Made by a program: the position numbers and the translations under genes
NCBI GenBank assembly: GCA_016779985.1
Contig: JADHMP010000004.1
Span: 90,193-154,192 of the forward strand
Length of the DNA stretch: 64,000 nucleotides
Direction: 5' to 3'
From: JADHMP01 sp016779985
Lineage (GTDB): Bacteria; Bacteroidota; Bacteroidia; Flavobacteriales; Flavobacteriaceae
Notes under the pieces: generated by a model
Databases searched by the model: none
Seen by the model: only the letters and a program-made list of their open reading frames with translations
Told to the model about the DNA's origin: nothing
Shown: positions 27,752 through 36,278 of the stretch, piece by piece
Layout of the letters: every line of letters begins with the position of its first letter
Numbering within the stretch: the stretch's first letter is position 1

Positions 27752-28018
27752 AAAAGACTCTTAGATCAAGGATTACCAACAACCCTTAGAATCAAAAGAG
27801 ATAGCATTTATGCGTTGGTCGGTCAAAACTATGCTTATGCTGCCCGTAAAGCAAAAGCAGCCCTCACAAAACAAGGGTTTGATTTAGTAATCATATACCC
27901 TGTGACTGTTATCAAGAAACAGAAGAGGTACACCAAGAACAACGCAAAACGATTTTTAATATCATTACAATTGGAAGAAAAGAGCTAAAATAAATCAACT
28001 AATTTTTCTAAAAGCCTT
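27736..28018 (+). pseudogene. Right copy of ompA 3' end (direct repeat)
   Basis: This is a second copy of 24368-24654. Compared with the parent it has a 6-bp deletion (loss of gattat), a 2-bp insertion that shifts frame before the CDC tail, and a few substitutions. Its right end continues into DNA that looks native (the DUF6146 gene), while its left end is fused to the integrase at a shared TGCCATAAGA. Confidence 0.92.
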
Positions 28019-28021
28019 GCT

Positions 28022-28396
28022 TTAATTTCTTCTAATTCCTTGAAAAAAATTTGGGTTTTTATATTGGATGAATTGAAAATAATTAAATAGCATATAATTT
28101 ACTTCATAGCCATAGTCAATATGAAATTCATAAGGAATTCGAAAAGGGACGAGTTCATTATAAAACCCCTGATTGGCTAAATTATTCCATATGACGATAT
28201 ACCTTCTATTGTATGACTCCAAATAAGGTTGAGAATAAAATCCCCTTGGTCTGGCATTACCCACCATCCATTGGTTGAATCCATTTTCTATGATGATGAT
28301 TTCATATTCAGTTTTATCACTTTTTATGCGTAAGGTATCAGTAGTTTCTAGCGTCTGTTCTTGACTATAGAGCAATTGACAAAACAAAATGATCAT
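28022..28396 (-). CDS. DUF6146 family protein
   Basis: The open frame extends to 28585, but that overlaps the dioxygenase gene; the ATG at 28396 starts a plausible signal peptide (MIILFCQLLYSQ). The 124-residue product contains YEIIIIENGFNQWM, ARPRGFYSQPYLES and a HIDYGYEVNYMLFNYF block, the hallmarks of DUF6146 proteins of Flavobacteriia. These are small exported proteins of unknown role. Here the usual lipobox Cys is replaced by a Ser-Gln cleavage context. A 48-bp piece of this gene is copied at 24657-24704. Confidence 0.8.
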   Translation of the reverse strand: MIILFCQLLYSQEQTLETTDTLRIKSDKTEYEIIIIENGFNQWMVGNARPRGFYSQPYLESYNRRYIVIWNNLANQGFYNELVPFRIPYEFHIDYGYEVNYMLFNYFQFIQYKNPNFFQGIRRN

Positions 28397-28434
28397 TAAA
28401 TCCCAACTTATTTTCAACCTATTTTTTTTGGTTT

Positions 28435-29388
28435 TTATGAGCTCCACTTTTTTAGACCTAACAATTTTTCTCCTAATGAGGTGAGTGTAGCTGTTTGATA
28501 TTTTTTCTGTTCCCAGTTTCTGGGGTCTCCTGGAAAAGCATATCCTTCTGGGGCAATGCGGTTTTTCCATGAATTGATTCTCCAATTTTTCAACCCCTCA
28601 GAGTCTTCCTCAACTGGCAACATAGCAATATATTGTGCAATTCGAACCTTTTCACTTCGATTGGCTCGAATGCCGTGGGGCAAACAACTATTAAAAATTA
28701 ATAAATCTCCCGCTTCCATTTTTACTTTGGTGGGTTCAAAATCAGAAATGTCAGGAATGAATCTATTTCTATCTATAGGTTGTGTTTTTTTCCAACTATC
28801 ATAATTTCTGTATAGTTCAGGGACACACTGGAATCCCCCAACATGTTCATCGGTTTGATCTGAAAGGGCAAGTACACCTTGCACATTGACGGGCTTTTCC
28901 TCTGGATCATAATCCCAATGGATAAAGGCTTTGTATTCGAAGCCTGGGCGGATTGGAAAATTCAGATTAGCTCTATCAATACTCACCCAGAGTTTTTCTG
29001 TTCCCCAGATGTCTACAAAGGCATCATAGACTCTTTTAGTCATACGATTATTCCATAAATATTGATGATTGTAACATTCTACCATACCGGTGTTGGCTAA
29101 TTCTTTCATTTTCATTTCGGCACGAGGAGCTTGATACCATGTAGAAGTATCATTTGGTATTTTTTCTTCAAACTCCCATAAAAAGGCTGCGGTCTGTTCA
29201 ACTTGAGATGGAGATATTGCTTTTTTGATGACCACATACCCTTGGGACTTCCAAAATTCCCAATCCGATTCACTCAAAACTCTTAATGGCAGGTTATTAG
29301 ATCGATCGTTTAGTCTAAATTTATTTTCCCTAGAGGTTGATGGATTTCCAGGGATTTCTTTGTGATTATTGTTTATTGATGCGTTCAT
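28435..29388 (-). CDS. Phytanoyl-CoA dioxygenase family (PhyH) protein
   Basis: A 2-oxoglutarate/Fe(II)-type dioxygenase of 317 residues from the ATG at 29388 (a TTG at 29403 is possible). The iron ligands are His157 and Asp159 in FIHWDYD and the distal His in CLPHGIRANRS, where the Arg would bind 2-oxoglutarate. GFQCVPELYRNYDSW is also typical. PhyH proteins hydroxylate lipids or secondary metabolites; bacterial substrates are mostly unknown. It lies 38 bp upstream of the DUF6146 gene. A weak promoter (TTG-N18-TACATTTA) is visible before the start. Confidence 0.88.
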   Translation of the reverse strand: MNASINNNHKEIPGNPSTSRENKFRLNDRSNNLPLRVLSESDWEFWKSQGYVVIKKAISPSQVEQTAAFLWEFEEKIPNDTSTWYQAPRAEMKMKELANTGMVECYNHQYLWNNRMTKRVYDAFVDIWGTEKLWVSIDRANLNFPIRPGFEYKAFIHWDYDPEEKPVNVQGVLALSDQTDEHVGGFQCVPELYRNYDSWKKTQPIDRNRFIPDISDFEPTKVKMEAGDLLIFNSCLPHGIRANRSEKVRIAQYIAMLPVEEDSEGLKNWRINSWKNRIAPEGYAFPGDPRNWEQKKYQTATLTSLGEKLLGLKKWSS

Positions 29389-29403
29389 ATTAATGCTAAC
29401 CAA

Positions 29404-29690
29404 ACCACTTAAATGTATAAAAAAGATTTAAAATGCAATTTATATTCCCTCTCTGTTTAATTTTTGACAACTCAATATTTAACAAGTTGTGAATTTTTAC
29501 CCCTAAATTGTTAGCAATCCTAAAAATTAACCATCCTTTATTGTTGATATAAAAAAAAGGAACAAATTGAAAATTAAATTAAAATAATTTTGTCAAAATA
29601 GTTATTTCTTTGAATAAAATCTATGAGAAAGTATATTTCATTGAATAATACATAACCTCACATATTTTTTATTTTAGTTTTGTTTGTTTT
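29404..29690. other. Intergenic, upstream of PhyH and before an orphan terminator
   Basis: This AT-rich stretch holds the likely promoter of the PhyH gene on the minus strand. On the plus strand TAATTTTG near 29583 resembles a -7 element, and a tiny frame of ten codons (MRKYISLNNT) lies at about 29622, but neither is convincing. The terminator at 29691 suggests that a short plus-strand RNA could come from here. Confidence 0.3.
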
Positions 29691-29719
29691 AACCCGCTCT
29701 TTACAAGCGGGTTTTTTTT
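29691..29719 (+). terminator. Strong intrinsic terminator, plus strand
   Basis: AACCCGC and GCGGGTT form a 7-bp GC-rich stem around TCTTTACAA, followed by eight T. It points along the plus strand, where no clear gene precedes it; the upstream PhyH gene runs the other way. Confidence 0.8.
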
Positions 29720-29795
29720 ATAGCACAACAATTCCCATTGATTTTTTTATTTACTATAAAAATGTTTAACTTTATGGATTCAATTACTATATGAA

Positions 29796-29912
29796 ATGAA
29801 AGAAATAATTACTGCTAACTTCAACCCTGCTGAACGAAAGATCGTATATACTCGTTATAGTCGATTTAGAACCATAGTGTTTTTACTTAAACAACTGTTT
29901 AAGCGTTTTTAA
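29796..29912 (+). CDS. Possible 38-residue basic small protein
   Basis: A short frame from ATG to TAA encodes MKEIITANFNPAERKIVY plus a basic tail with FRTIVFLLKQLFKRF. The composition is protein-like: an N-terminal polar part and a C-terminal amphipathic basic helix. It lies after a terminator and converges with the DUF4153 gene, ending 9 bp before its stop. I do not recognise a family. A membrane-binding peptide or a small regulator would fit the tail, but coding is unproven. Confidence 0.4.
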   Translation: MKEIITANFNPAERKIVYTRYSRFRTIVFLLKQLFKRF

Positions 29913-29920
29913 ATATTCTT

Positions 29921-31011
29921 CTAAAAAAATATCGGAAACAAAAAAGCGACACACCCTACCCAGAGTAAATAAATGGGAAAAAAGGCTCCTATTTTATTTT
30001 CAATACTCTGATAATTTTTCATTTTTTTTAATCTAATCATAGCAACAGTTATGCTAGCTAAATGAGTGCTTACGATTACATTGAGTCCCAAAATAGCCAA
30101 TCTATTTGCAGAAAGACCAAAATTAAGCATCCGATAACCAATTGCGCTCAAGGCGATAATATTATCTATCAAACACACTACAGCCAGACAAATTAATAGA
30201 TACACCCAACCTTTTTTTTTGGAGGATTTTTTGGAACCACTTAAGGAAAATAGTATGAGTCCCAAAATGGCAAAAAGAATTATATTAAACAACAGCAGTA
30301 CACTACGATCTTTAAATACAGATGCTTCTGCAAATGGAAGACTCGCTGAAAAAAGAACTAATGTTAATAATGCAAAGGGCGTAAAAAGGGTAGCAATGAG
30401 AGATGACACCTTATCAACAAGAAAAAGATTATGTAATAAAATAAATAGAGCCAACACCGGAACCACTGCCAATCCCCAAGGAGCAATATGTTGAAAATAA
30501 AAGGCGCTAAATTCAAATCCAATCAATGCAAATAGCCCAACAGCTAGTAATGAAAATAGCACACCACCCAAAATAATGAGCCCTATAAGCAGGAGATGAT
30601 CACCGCTCTGCCTTAAAAAAGAGACTCTACTTGCATTAGATGACCACTTTTTCCTTAGGCTTGTAAATGCATAGGCACCCCAAAATAGCACAATCATATG
30701 TACACATGAGAGAAAAAAGGCGGATGATTTTCATCACCATCTAATCCGTTTAAATAAGCTGTTCCGAGGCTAATGATCAGTAAAGGAATAATGGTTTGTT
30801 TTAATTCAGCTTTTTGATACCATATTAAATATAATGTTAAGGGTAAGAACAGTATCAACCCAATGTTTCGAATAAAATAACTTTCTGAGTCCAATTTAAA
30901 TAGGGTTGGGATATGTACTAAAAAACCAATAAGAAAGATCAACAATACAATCGTTTGCCACTCTTTTTTAGTGCCCCAATTTAGCTTTTGACTGTCTTTT
31001 GAGTTTTCCAT
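29921..31011 (-). pseudogene. DUF4153 multi-pass membrane protein, split by frameshift
   Basis: Two open frames (30694-31011, 105 codons; 29921-30697, 258 codons) overlap at ATGA. Together they read as one DUF4153 protein: three helices, then HVYI / MIVLFWGAYAFTSLRK, FLRQSGDHLL, FYFQHIAPWGLAVVP, ALSAIGYRMLNFGLSANRL. Related proteins run without a break through this SH-x-x-LLLW segment. Removing one AT from the TACATATG at the junction restores a single frame, so a 2-bp expansion explains the split. Translational coupling could still make both halves. Function of the family is unknown. Confidence 0.7.
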
Positions 31012-31151
31012 AAAGGCTATAAATTTATAATAGAATATTTCATTACAATTTAAGCCATTCCTTCAGATTTAGTAAATTCGTTATTTGGACTATTATTTCC
31101 AAAAATTGAAAAAAAACCAAAAAAACTAAAATTGGATTTAAACAATTCCTT

Positions 31152-32771
31152 ATGAAAATGTTGGACACTTTAGATTGGATTTCCATTTCAATCTACTTTA
31201 TTATTCTTGCCGGAATAGCCATTTGGGTTATCCGAAGAAAGAAAAACGATACAGAAGATTATTTTTTAGCTGGCAGAAACGTAGGTTGGTTTGTTGTAGG
31301 GGCTTCTATTTTCGCGTCCAACATAGGGTCTGAACATGTGGTTGGTTTGGCAGGGTCTGGTGCTGGAAACAAATTACCCATGTTGATATATGAGCTTCAT
31401 GCATGGATAGTTTTACTTCTAGGATGGGTCTTTTTGCCATTTTATATGCGTTCAGGTGTATTTACCATGCCTGAATTTTTGGAAAAACGATTTGATGCGC
31501 GTTCAAGATGGATCTTATCCATATTTTCTATAGCGGCCTATGTGCTCACAAAAATTTCAGTAACCATTTACGCAGGTGGTATTGTAGTTTCCGCGCTATT
31601 AGGTATAGATTTCTGGACGGGAGCCATTGCAACAGTAATTTTGACGGGTCTTTATACTATTTTAGGGGGTATGCGGTCAGTGGTCTACACAGAAGCTTTG
31701 CAAACCGTTGTTTTAGTGGCAGGCGCACTTTGCCTAACAATTATGGGGCTCAATGCAGTTGGAGGATGGGAGTCTATGAAGGAAACCGTTACTCCAGAAT
31801 ACCTAAACATGTGGCGATCATTAGATGATCCAGAATTTCCGTGGTTACCTTTATTTATATCAAGTACTGTTGTTGGTATTTGGTATTGGTGTACAGACCA
31901 ATACATTGTGCAGCGAGCTCTCACCGCTAAGAACCTTAAAGAGGCTAGAAGAGGAACAATTTTTGGCGCCGTATTAAAACTTTTCCCAGTGTTTTTATTT
32001 CTCATTCCTGGAATTGTTGCCCTTACGCTAAAAATGAGAGGAGAACTAGATTGGGAGTCGCCCGATCAAGCTTTTCCTGTTTTGATGAGCAACTTATTGC
32101 CTTCGGGGTTAAGAGGATTGGTTGCGGCGGGATTGCTAGCTGCTCTTATGAGCTCATTAGCTTCGGTATTTAATTCTTGTTCTACCCTTTTTACTGTTGA
32201 CATCTATAAAAAATTAAGACCGGAGGCATCAGAGAAAAATTTAGTCCGCATTGGACAATTAGCAACCGCCTTTGTCGTGCTAATTGGTATTTTATGGATA
32301 CCCATCATGCAAAACATTTCAGGCGTATTATACGAATATCTTCAAAAAGTGCAATCCTACATTGCCCCTCCGATTGCAGCTGTTTTTCTTTTGGGTATTT
32401 TCTACAAACGAGTCAACAAGCAAGGCGCCTTTGTTACTTTAGTTTCAGGGTTTATAATTGGAGCTTTTCGTATTACTCTCGAACTCTTCACAGACGACTT
32501 TAGTCCTGGGAGTGTACTCCATTTTTTGGGTACAGTAAACTATTTAGTTTTTGGAGGGTATTTCTTTCTAATCAGTATCTTGACTCTCATTGGTGTTAGT
32601 TATGCGCATCCAGCCCCAGCAATTGATCAAATTGAAAATTTAACTTTTTCTACCCTTTCACCTGAAAGTGTGGCTAACAATAAAAACAGTTATAATTTTT
32701 GGGATATCCTCATCACAATTGCAGTTGTTCTGTTAGTAGTGGGTGTGATGATTTTCTTTAATGGTTCTTAA
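31152..32771 (+). CDS. SGLT-like sodium/sugar symporter (SSS family)
   Basis: A 539-residue transporter of about 14 helices. The sequence YFLAGRNVGWFVVGASIFASNIGSEHVVGLAG is the first-helix region of Vibrio SGLT-like proteins, followed by GGMRSVVYTEALQ, WCTDQYIVQRAL (a sugar/Na+ gate element) and NSCSTLFTVDIYKK. These carry sugars inward with sodium. It is divergent from the DUF4153 gene and convergent with the oxidoreductase pair at 32.8-34.9 kb, a common partnership for sugar use. The sugar is not known. Confidence 0.92.
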   Translation: MKMLDTLDWISISIYFIILAGIAIWVIRRKKNDTEDYFLAGRNVGWFVVGASIFASNIGSEHVVGLAGSGAGNKLPMLIYELHAWIVLLLGWVFLPFYMRSGVFTMPEFLEKRFDARSRWILSIFSIAAYVLTKISVTIYAGGIVVSALLGIDFWTGAIATVILTGLYTILGGMRSVVYTEALQTVVLVAGALCLTIMGLNAVGGWESMKETVTPEYLNMWRSLDDPEFPWLPLFISSTVVGIWYWCTDQYIVQRALTAKNLKEARRGTIFGAVLKLFPVFLFLIPGIVALTLKMRGELDWESPDQAFPVLMSNLLPSGLRGLVAAGLLAALMSSLASVFNSCSTLFTVDIYKKLRPEASEKNLVRIGQLATAFVVLIGILWIPIMQNISGVLYEYLQKVQSYIAPPIAAVFLLGIFYKRVNKQGAFVTLVSGFIIGAFRITLELFTDDFSPGSVLHFLGTVNYLVFGGYFFLISILTLIGVSYAHPAPAIDQIENLTFSTLSPESVANNKNSYNFWDILITIAVVLLVVGVMIFFNGS

Positions 32772-32811
32772 GGGTTAGGATACCAAAGAATTGCAGGCCT
32801 AAAAGAAAATA

Positions 32812-33924
32812 TTATAACTCTAATTTAACTTTCTTTCCACTTTCAATGGCTTGGTAAATAGCATCTATAATAATCATATCCTTCAGACCCTCACGGCCAG
32901 ATACAGATACTTGTGGCTGATAATTATCCAAAATAATACCCGCCATAGCGTCCATCTGAACAGTTTGATGGGTCACCACAGGTGCTGTGAGAGGCCCTAA
33001 ATGAGAACTGCCTTGGATGGGACCATATCCAGTAGAGGGTTGCATAGAAACATGCCCTTTTGAGCCATTGAGATAAAATCGGTCTAGGTCTGACATATTG
33101 TAGGTTGAAAGACAAGAGGCAACAGCACCACTAGGAAAGCCCAATTGAAATTGAATGGTCTCATCAACTCCCTCTTTAAACTTTACAGGATCAGTTTTTG
33201 TTTCTTGGGCTGTCACCCATATAGGCTCTTCACCCACCATATACCGGGCCCCGTTGATCGAGTAGATACCAATATCCATCATGGCGCCCCCACCCGCTAA
33301 AGATTTATTCAATCGCCATTGGTTTGGATTTCCAATACGGAAACCACTAAGGCCTTGAAAAAAACGAATTGTTCCTAAGGCGCCAGATGTTCTGAGGCCG
33401 ATTGCTTCTAAGGTTTTGGGCTCAAAATGCATCCTATAACCAATGAGCAATTGGACTCCTGCTGTTTCACAAGCCGCCACCATCTGTCTACCTTCTTCTG
33501 CATTAATTGCCATCGGTTTTTCGCAAATGACGTGTTTTCCTGCTTTTGCTACGCCAATTGATTGAGCACAGTGCAACGCATTTGGGGTGATAATATACAC
33601 CGCGTCAATGTCAGGATTCTTTTTTAGATCAGTATAATTCTCGTAGTTATAACAATTTTTATCAGGAATGCTGTAACGCTTTTGCCATTCTTTTATTTTA
33701 CTTGGGGTTCCGCTGATGACTCCTGTAATTTTTGCACGGGTGCATTGCTCCATTGCTCTGGCAACTCGATTAGCGTATCCACCTAATCCCATAATAGCTA
33801 CTTTTAGCACACCCTTAGAGTGAGGTTTTAGAGGGGTGAGAAAGGGGGTGCCATCAATAGCCAAAAAAGGAAGACCCATAGAAGCAAATGCAGTGTTTTG
33901 CAAAAAACGTCTTCTATCACTCAT
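32812..33924 (-). CDS. Gfo/Idh/MocA oxidoreductase with export leader (GFOR-like)
   Basis: A 370-residue protein starting with a Tat-type leader (MSDRRRFLQNTAFASMG), so it may act in the periplasm with prebound cofactor. Then come MGLGGYANRVA (Rossmann fold), ICEKPMA with the family Lys, and GGGAMMDIGIYSINGARY, the dehydrogenase active segment. This pattern resembles glucose-fructose oxidoreductases. It lies 14 bp after the TIM-barrel gene on the same strand, so they form an operon. Substrate likely a sugar or cyclitol. Confidence 0.88.
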   Translation of the reverse strand: MSDRRRFLQNTAFASMGLPFLAIDGTPFLTPLKPHSKGVLKVAIMGLGGYANRVARAMEQCTRAKITGVISGTPSKIKEWQKRYSIPDKNCYNYENYTDLKKNPDIDAVYIITPNALHCAQSIGVAKAGKHVICEKPMAINAEEGRQMVAACETAGVQLLIGYRMHFEPKTLEAIGLRTSGALGTIRFFQGLSGFRIGNPNQWRLNKSLAGGGAMMDIGIYSINGARYMVGEEPIWVTAQETKTDPVKFKEGVDETIQFQLGFPSGAVASCLSTYNMSDLDRFYLNGSKGHVSMQPSTGYGPIQGSSHLGPLTAPVVTHQTVQMDAMAGIILDNYQPQVSVSGREGLKDMIIIDAIYQAIESGKKVKLEL

Positions 33925-33938
33925 ACCATTTTAAGAAT

Positions 33939-34874
33939 TTATGTTAATAAAAATTGAGCACTATCTAAAAGATCAACTTTTGGATTTCTACACATATCAT
34001 GCTCTACAAAAAAATGTTCTACCCCAACATCCAAAGCTTTAGAGACAATAGGCTTAATATCAATTGTACCTGATCCACAGCTGGTTACTTGTCTAAAAAA
34101 AGGATATAAACTTCTAAAGCCTTCTTGCTCATTTAAGACTAGATCATTTGGAATCATATCTTTAATATGCATCAGTTTATACCGATTAGGATATTGTGCA
34201 AGTAAACTTTTTGGATCTTGGCCTGCTGCTGTAGTCCAAAAAATATCCATTTCTAAGAACACATAGTTAGGGTCGGTTTGTTCCATCAAATAATGAAATG
34301 GCACAATATCATCAACAGGTGAAAAACCAAAGCCATGGTTATGATAAGCAAAGCGAATACCCTCTTTTTGACAAGCCCTACCAATGGCATTGAAACGATC
34401 AGCCAATTTTTTATACGCCTCTAAATCGCCTCTTAGTTCATCTGGGATCATAGGTAGCACTGCATATTGTGCCCCTAATGATTGAGCTGCTTCTGAAAAG
34501 GCTCCCAATTTTTGTTCTAAAGTATCTAAATCAGAATGCATAGACCTTACCTTTAAATTTCCAAGCTGTTGCTTGAAACCGGAAGGATTATTTCCATAAA
34601 GTCCTGATTTAAAGTCACCATATCTTCTAGTTGTTTTACTACTAAAGGCGTAGGGGCCATGAGTTTCAACGGAAGTATAGCCCATTTCTTGAAGGAGTTC
34701 AAAACCTTCTTCTACATTTTCTTTTAGCAACACTGGGGCAGAAAAAAGCTGCAATCCAACATTTCCAAGTAAAGCTTTTTTGAGGCTTGGAGTATCATCG
34801 AAAAGGGAAAATGGTGCAACAAAAACACCCGCTGAAGCCATTTTTAAATGGCTCAAAAAAGAAGCTCGATTCAT
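33939..34874 (-). CDS. Sugar phosphate isomerase/epimerase (xylose isomerase-like TIM barrel), exported
   Basis: The 311-residue protein has a leader (MNRASFLSHLKMASAGVFVAP) and an AP-endonuclease-2 type TIM barrel. Metal ligands of the family are visible: FLEMDIFW, MHIKDM and FVEHDMC, with AYHNHGFGF. The members isomerise or epimerise sugars or keto-sugars with a divalent metal. It opens an operon with the Gfo/Idh/MocA enzyme, a pair often seen in sugar or inositol breakdown in Bacteroidota. It is not close enough to IolE to name. Confidence 0.85.
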   Translation of the reverse strand: MNRASFLSHLKMASAGVFVAPFSLFDDTPSLKKALLGNVGLQLFSAPVLLKENVEEGFELLQEMGYTSVETHGPYAFSSKTTRRYGDFKSGLYGNNPSGFKQQLGNLKVRSMHSDLDTLEQKLGAFSEAAQSLGAQYAVLPMIPDELRGDLEAYKKLADRFNAIGRACQKEGIRFAYHNHGFGFSPVDDIVPFHYLMEQTDPNYVFLEMDIFWTTAAGQDPKSLLAQYPNRYKLMHIKDMIPNDLVLNEQEGFRSLYPFFRQVTSCGSGTIDIKPIVSKALDVGVEHFFVEHDMCRNPKVDLLDSAQFLLT

Positions 34875-34970
34875 TTAGTTTTGTTTAGATGATTTAAAGA
34901 TAGTAGATTCATTTGGTTTTGTAAAGAGGATTGACACCAAAAAATTATTGTGAGGAGTTGTAAAAACCGT

Positions 34971-35627
34971 TTAAAATAAAGATTTAATGTCCTCGATCAA
35001 TCGTTTAGTTTCAAGAGGAAGGGTACCATTGTATATTGCTCTGATTCTCTTTTTTTGATCAATTAGGATAAAATTTTCAGTATGAATAAAATCATTGATA
35101 TCACTAACTGATTTTCCAAAGCCTTCGTCTGCAAAATAAGATTCTCTAGCCAACTTGTATATTTCATTTTTAGGGCCCGTCAATAAATGCCAAATGGTGG
35201 AGTCAATATTGTTTGCAGCGGCATAACTACCCAACTTTTCAACAGTATCAATCCAAGGCATTACACTAAAAGACAGTATTTTAACTCGGTCATCATTTAA
35301 AAACGCATTTTGTACTCCCATTAGATTTTTCGACATTTTGGGACAAACAGTAGTGCAAGAGGTGAAGAAAAAATTTGCAACATAGATTCTGTCTTTGACA
35401 TCGTTTTGTGAAATCCAATTTCCAAGTTGGTTTTGAAACTCAAAATTTGCTATGGTGTGAAATTCTCTCAATGCCAGATCAGAGTCATCTATCCAGATAG
35501 GAGTAAAGTCAGGGTCATTAAAATAAGGTAATTCAATTTCATAGGAAGCGCTAATTGAACCCTTTTTCTCAGCGGTTGATTTGCAGGACGTAAGAAGTAT
35601 GACAAAAAGAGAAAGACAATATCTCAT
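34971..35627 (-). CDS. SCO1/SenC-type copper chaperone lipoprotein
   Basis: A 218-residue thioredoxin-fold protein with a lipobox (LLTSC, Cys15). The copper-binding site is complete: CTTVC at Cys91 and Cys95 in NFFFTSCTTVCPKMSK and His183 in DFIHTENFILID. SCO proteins load copper into cytochrome oxidase or act as thiol reductants. Its start overlaps the stop of the MORN protein gene by 4 bp (ATGA), and it ends the YHYH-MORN-SCO operon. Co-transcription with YHYH suggests a shared copper or redox task. Confidence 0.9.
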   Translation of the reverse strand: MRYCLSLFVILLTSCKSTAEKKGSISASYEIELPYFNDPDFTPIWIDDSDLALREFHTIANFEFQNQLGNWISQNDVKDRIYVANFFFTSCTTVCPKMSKNLMGVQNAFLNDDRVKILSFSVMPWIDTVEKLGSYAAANNIDSTIWHLLTGPKNEIYKLARESYFADEGFGKSVSDINDFIHTENFILIDQKKRIRAIYNGTLPLETKRLIEDIKSLF

Positions 35628-36277
35628 TTCAGTGCTGTGTAAGGTTCAATAACTTCTTCTTTGGTGTCAATTTTAGTACACCTTTTTATACCTGCTAACC
35701 CATATCTTCTCCCGTTTTCTCTAATCACAAAATTTGATCTAAGTTTACCATCTTTTCGCCAGATTTTTGTTGAGCCAAAGGGTTTGCCGTTACGATAATT
35801 TATTTCACTATAGGGCGCCCCTGTATCATACCATTGGTAGTGGGTTCCTTCGCTAAGCCCCTTTTTGAATACAAATTCAAATTTCTTTTGCCCAGATTCA
35901 TACCACCCTCTGTGAACACCATTTTTTTTACCCTTTTGGAAAGTCCTTTTAAATTGAATTTTCCCACTGGGATAATAGCCAAAACTTTTTCCATCTAAAA
36001 GACCATTTCGGTATTCTTTTTTATACAATACGATTCCTTTTTTAGTTTGAGAAACCAACTTTCCCGAAAAAAGGGTATTGTCATAAAAGAGTTTTCTACG
36101 CGTATCGTATTCCAAGTTGGGGTCTCCAATCAAGACCACCATATTGGCCTTAGAAAAACTGTCAATGGCAGTTATTAGAGAATCAATTGAGTGCTGACAT
36201 CCACATAATATGAACAGCGCCCCAATGATGTGAGTTTTTTTTATCAAAAATAAAATACTTTTAAAGTGTAAGAGCAT
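35624..36277 (-). CDS. MORN-repeat lipoprotein (YwqK-like)
   Basis: A 217-residue protein with a hydrophobic leader ending in ILCGC, a lipobox. It contains about five MORN-type repeats of 20-23 residues (YRNGLLDGKSFGYYPSG, GVHRGWYESGQ, GTHYQWYDTGA, YRNGKPFGSTKIW). Such proteins are often labelled YwqK antitoxins, but no toxin gene adjoins it. The name should be read as a fold only. It starts 1 bp after the YHYH gene stop and overlaps the SCO gene. The ATG might be further in, at the helix just before the lipobox. Confidence 0.8.
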   Translation of the reverse strand: MLLHFKSILFLIKKTHIIGALFILCGCQHSIDSLITAIDSFSKANMVVLIGDPNLEYDTRRKLFYDNTLFSGKLVSQTKKGIVLYKKEYRNGLLDGKSFGYYPSGKIQFKRTFQKGKKNGVHRGWYESGQKKFEFVFKKGLSEGTHYQWYDTGAPYSEINYRNGKPFGSTKIWRKDGKLRSNFVIRENGRRYGLAGIKRCTKIDTKEEVIEPYTALK

Positions 36278-36278
36278 C

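Noticed and set aside
28022..28585. Long 187-residue version of the DUF6146 gene
   Set aside because: The first 63 residues overlap the PhyH gene in another frame and do not look like a signal peptide; the ATG at 28396 gives the family-like protein.
35624..36277. Toxin-antitoxin module (YwqK antitoxin)
   Set aside because: No toxin-like gene is adjacent; the protein is an exported MORN-repeat lipoprotein within an operon with SCO1.
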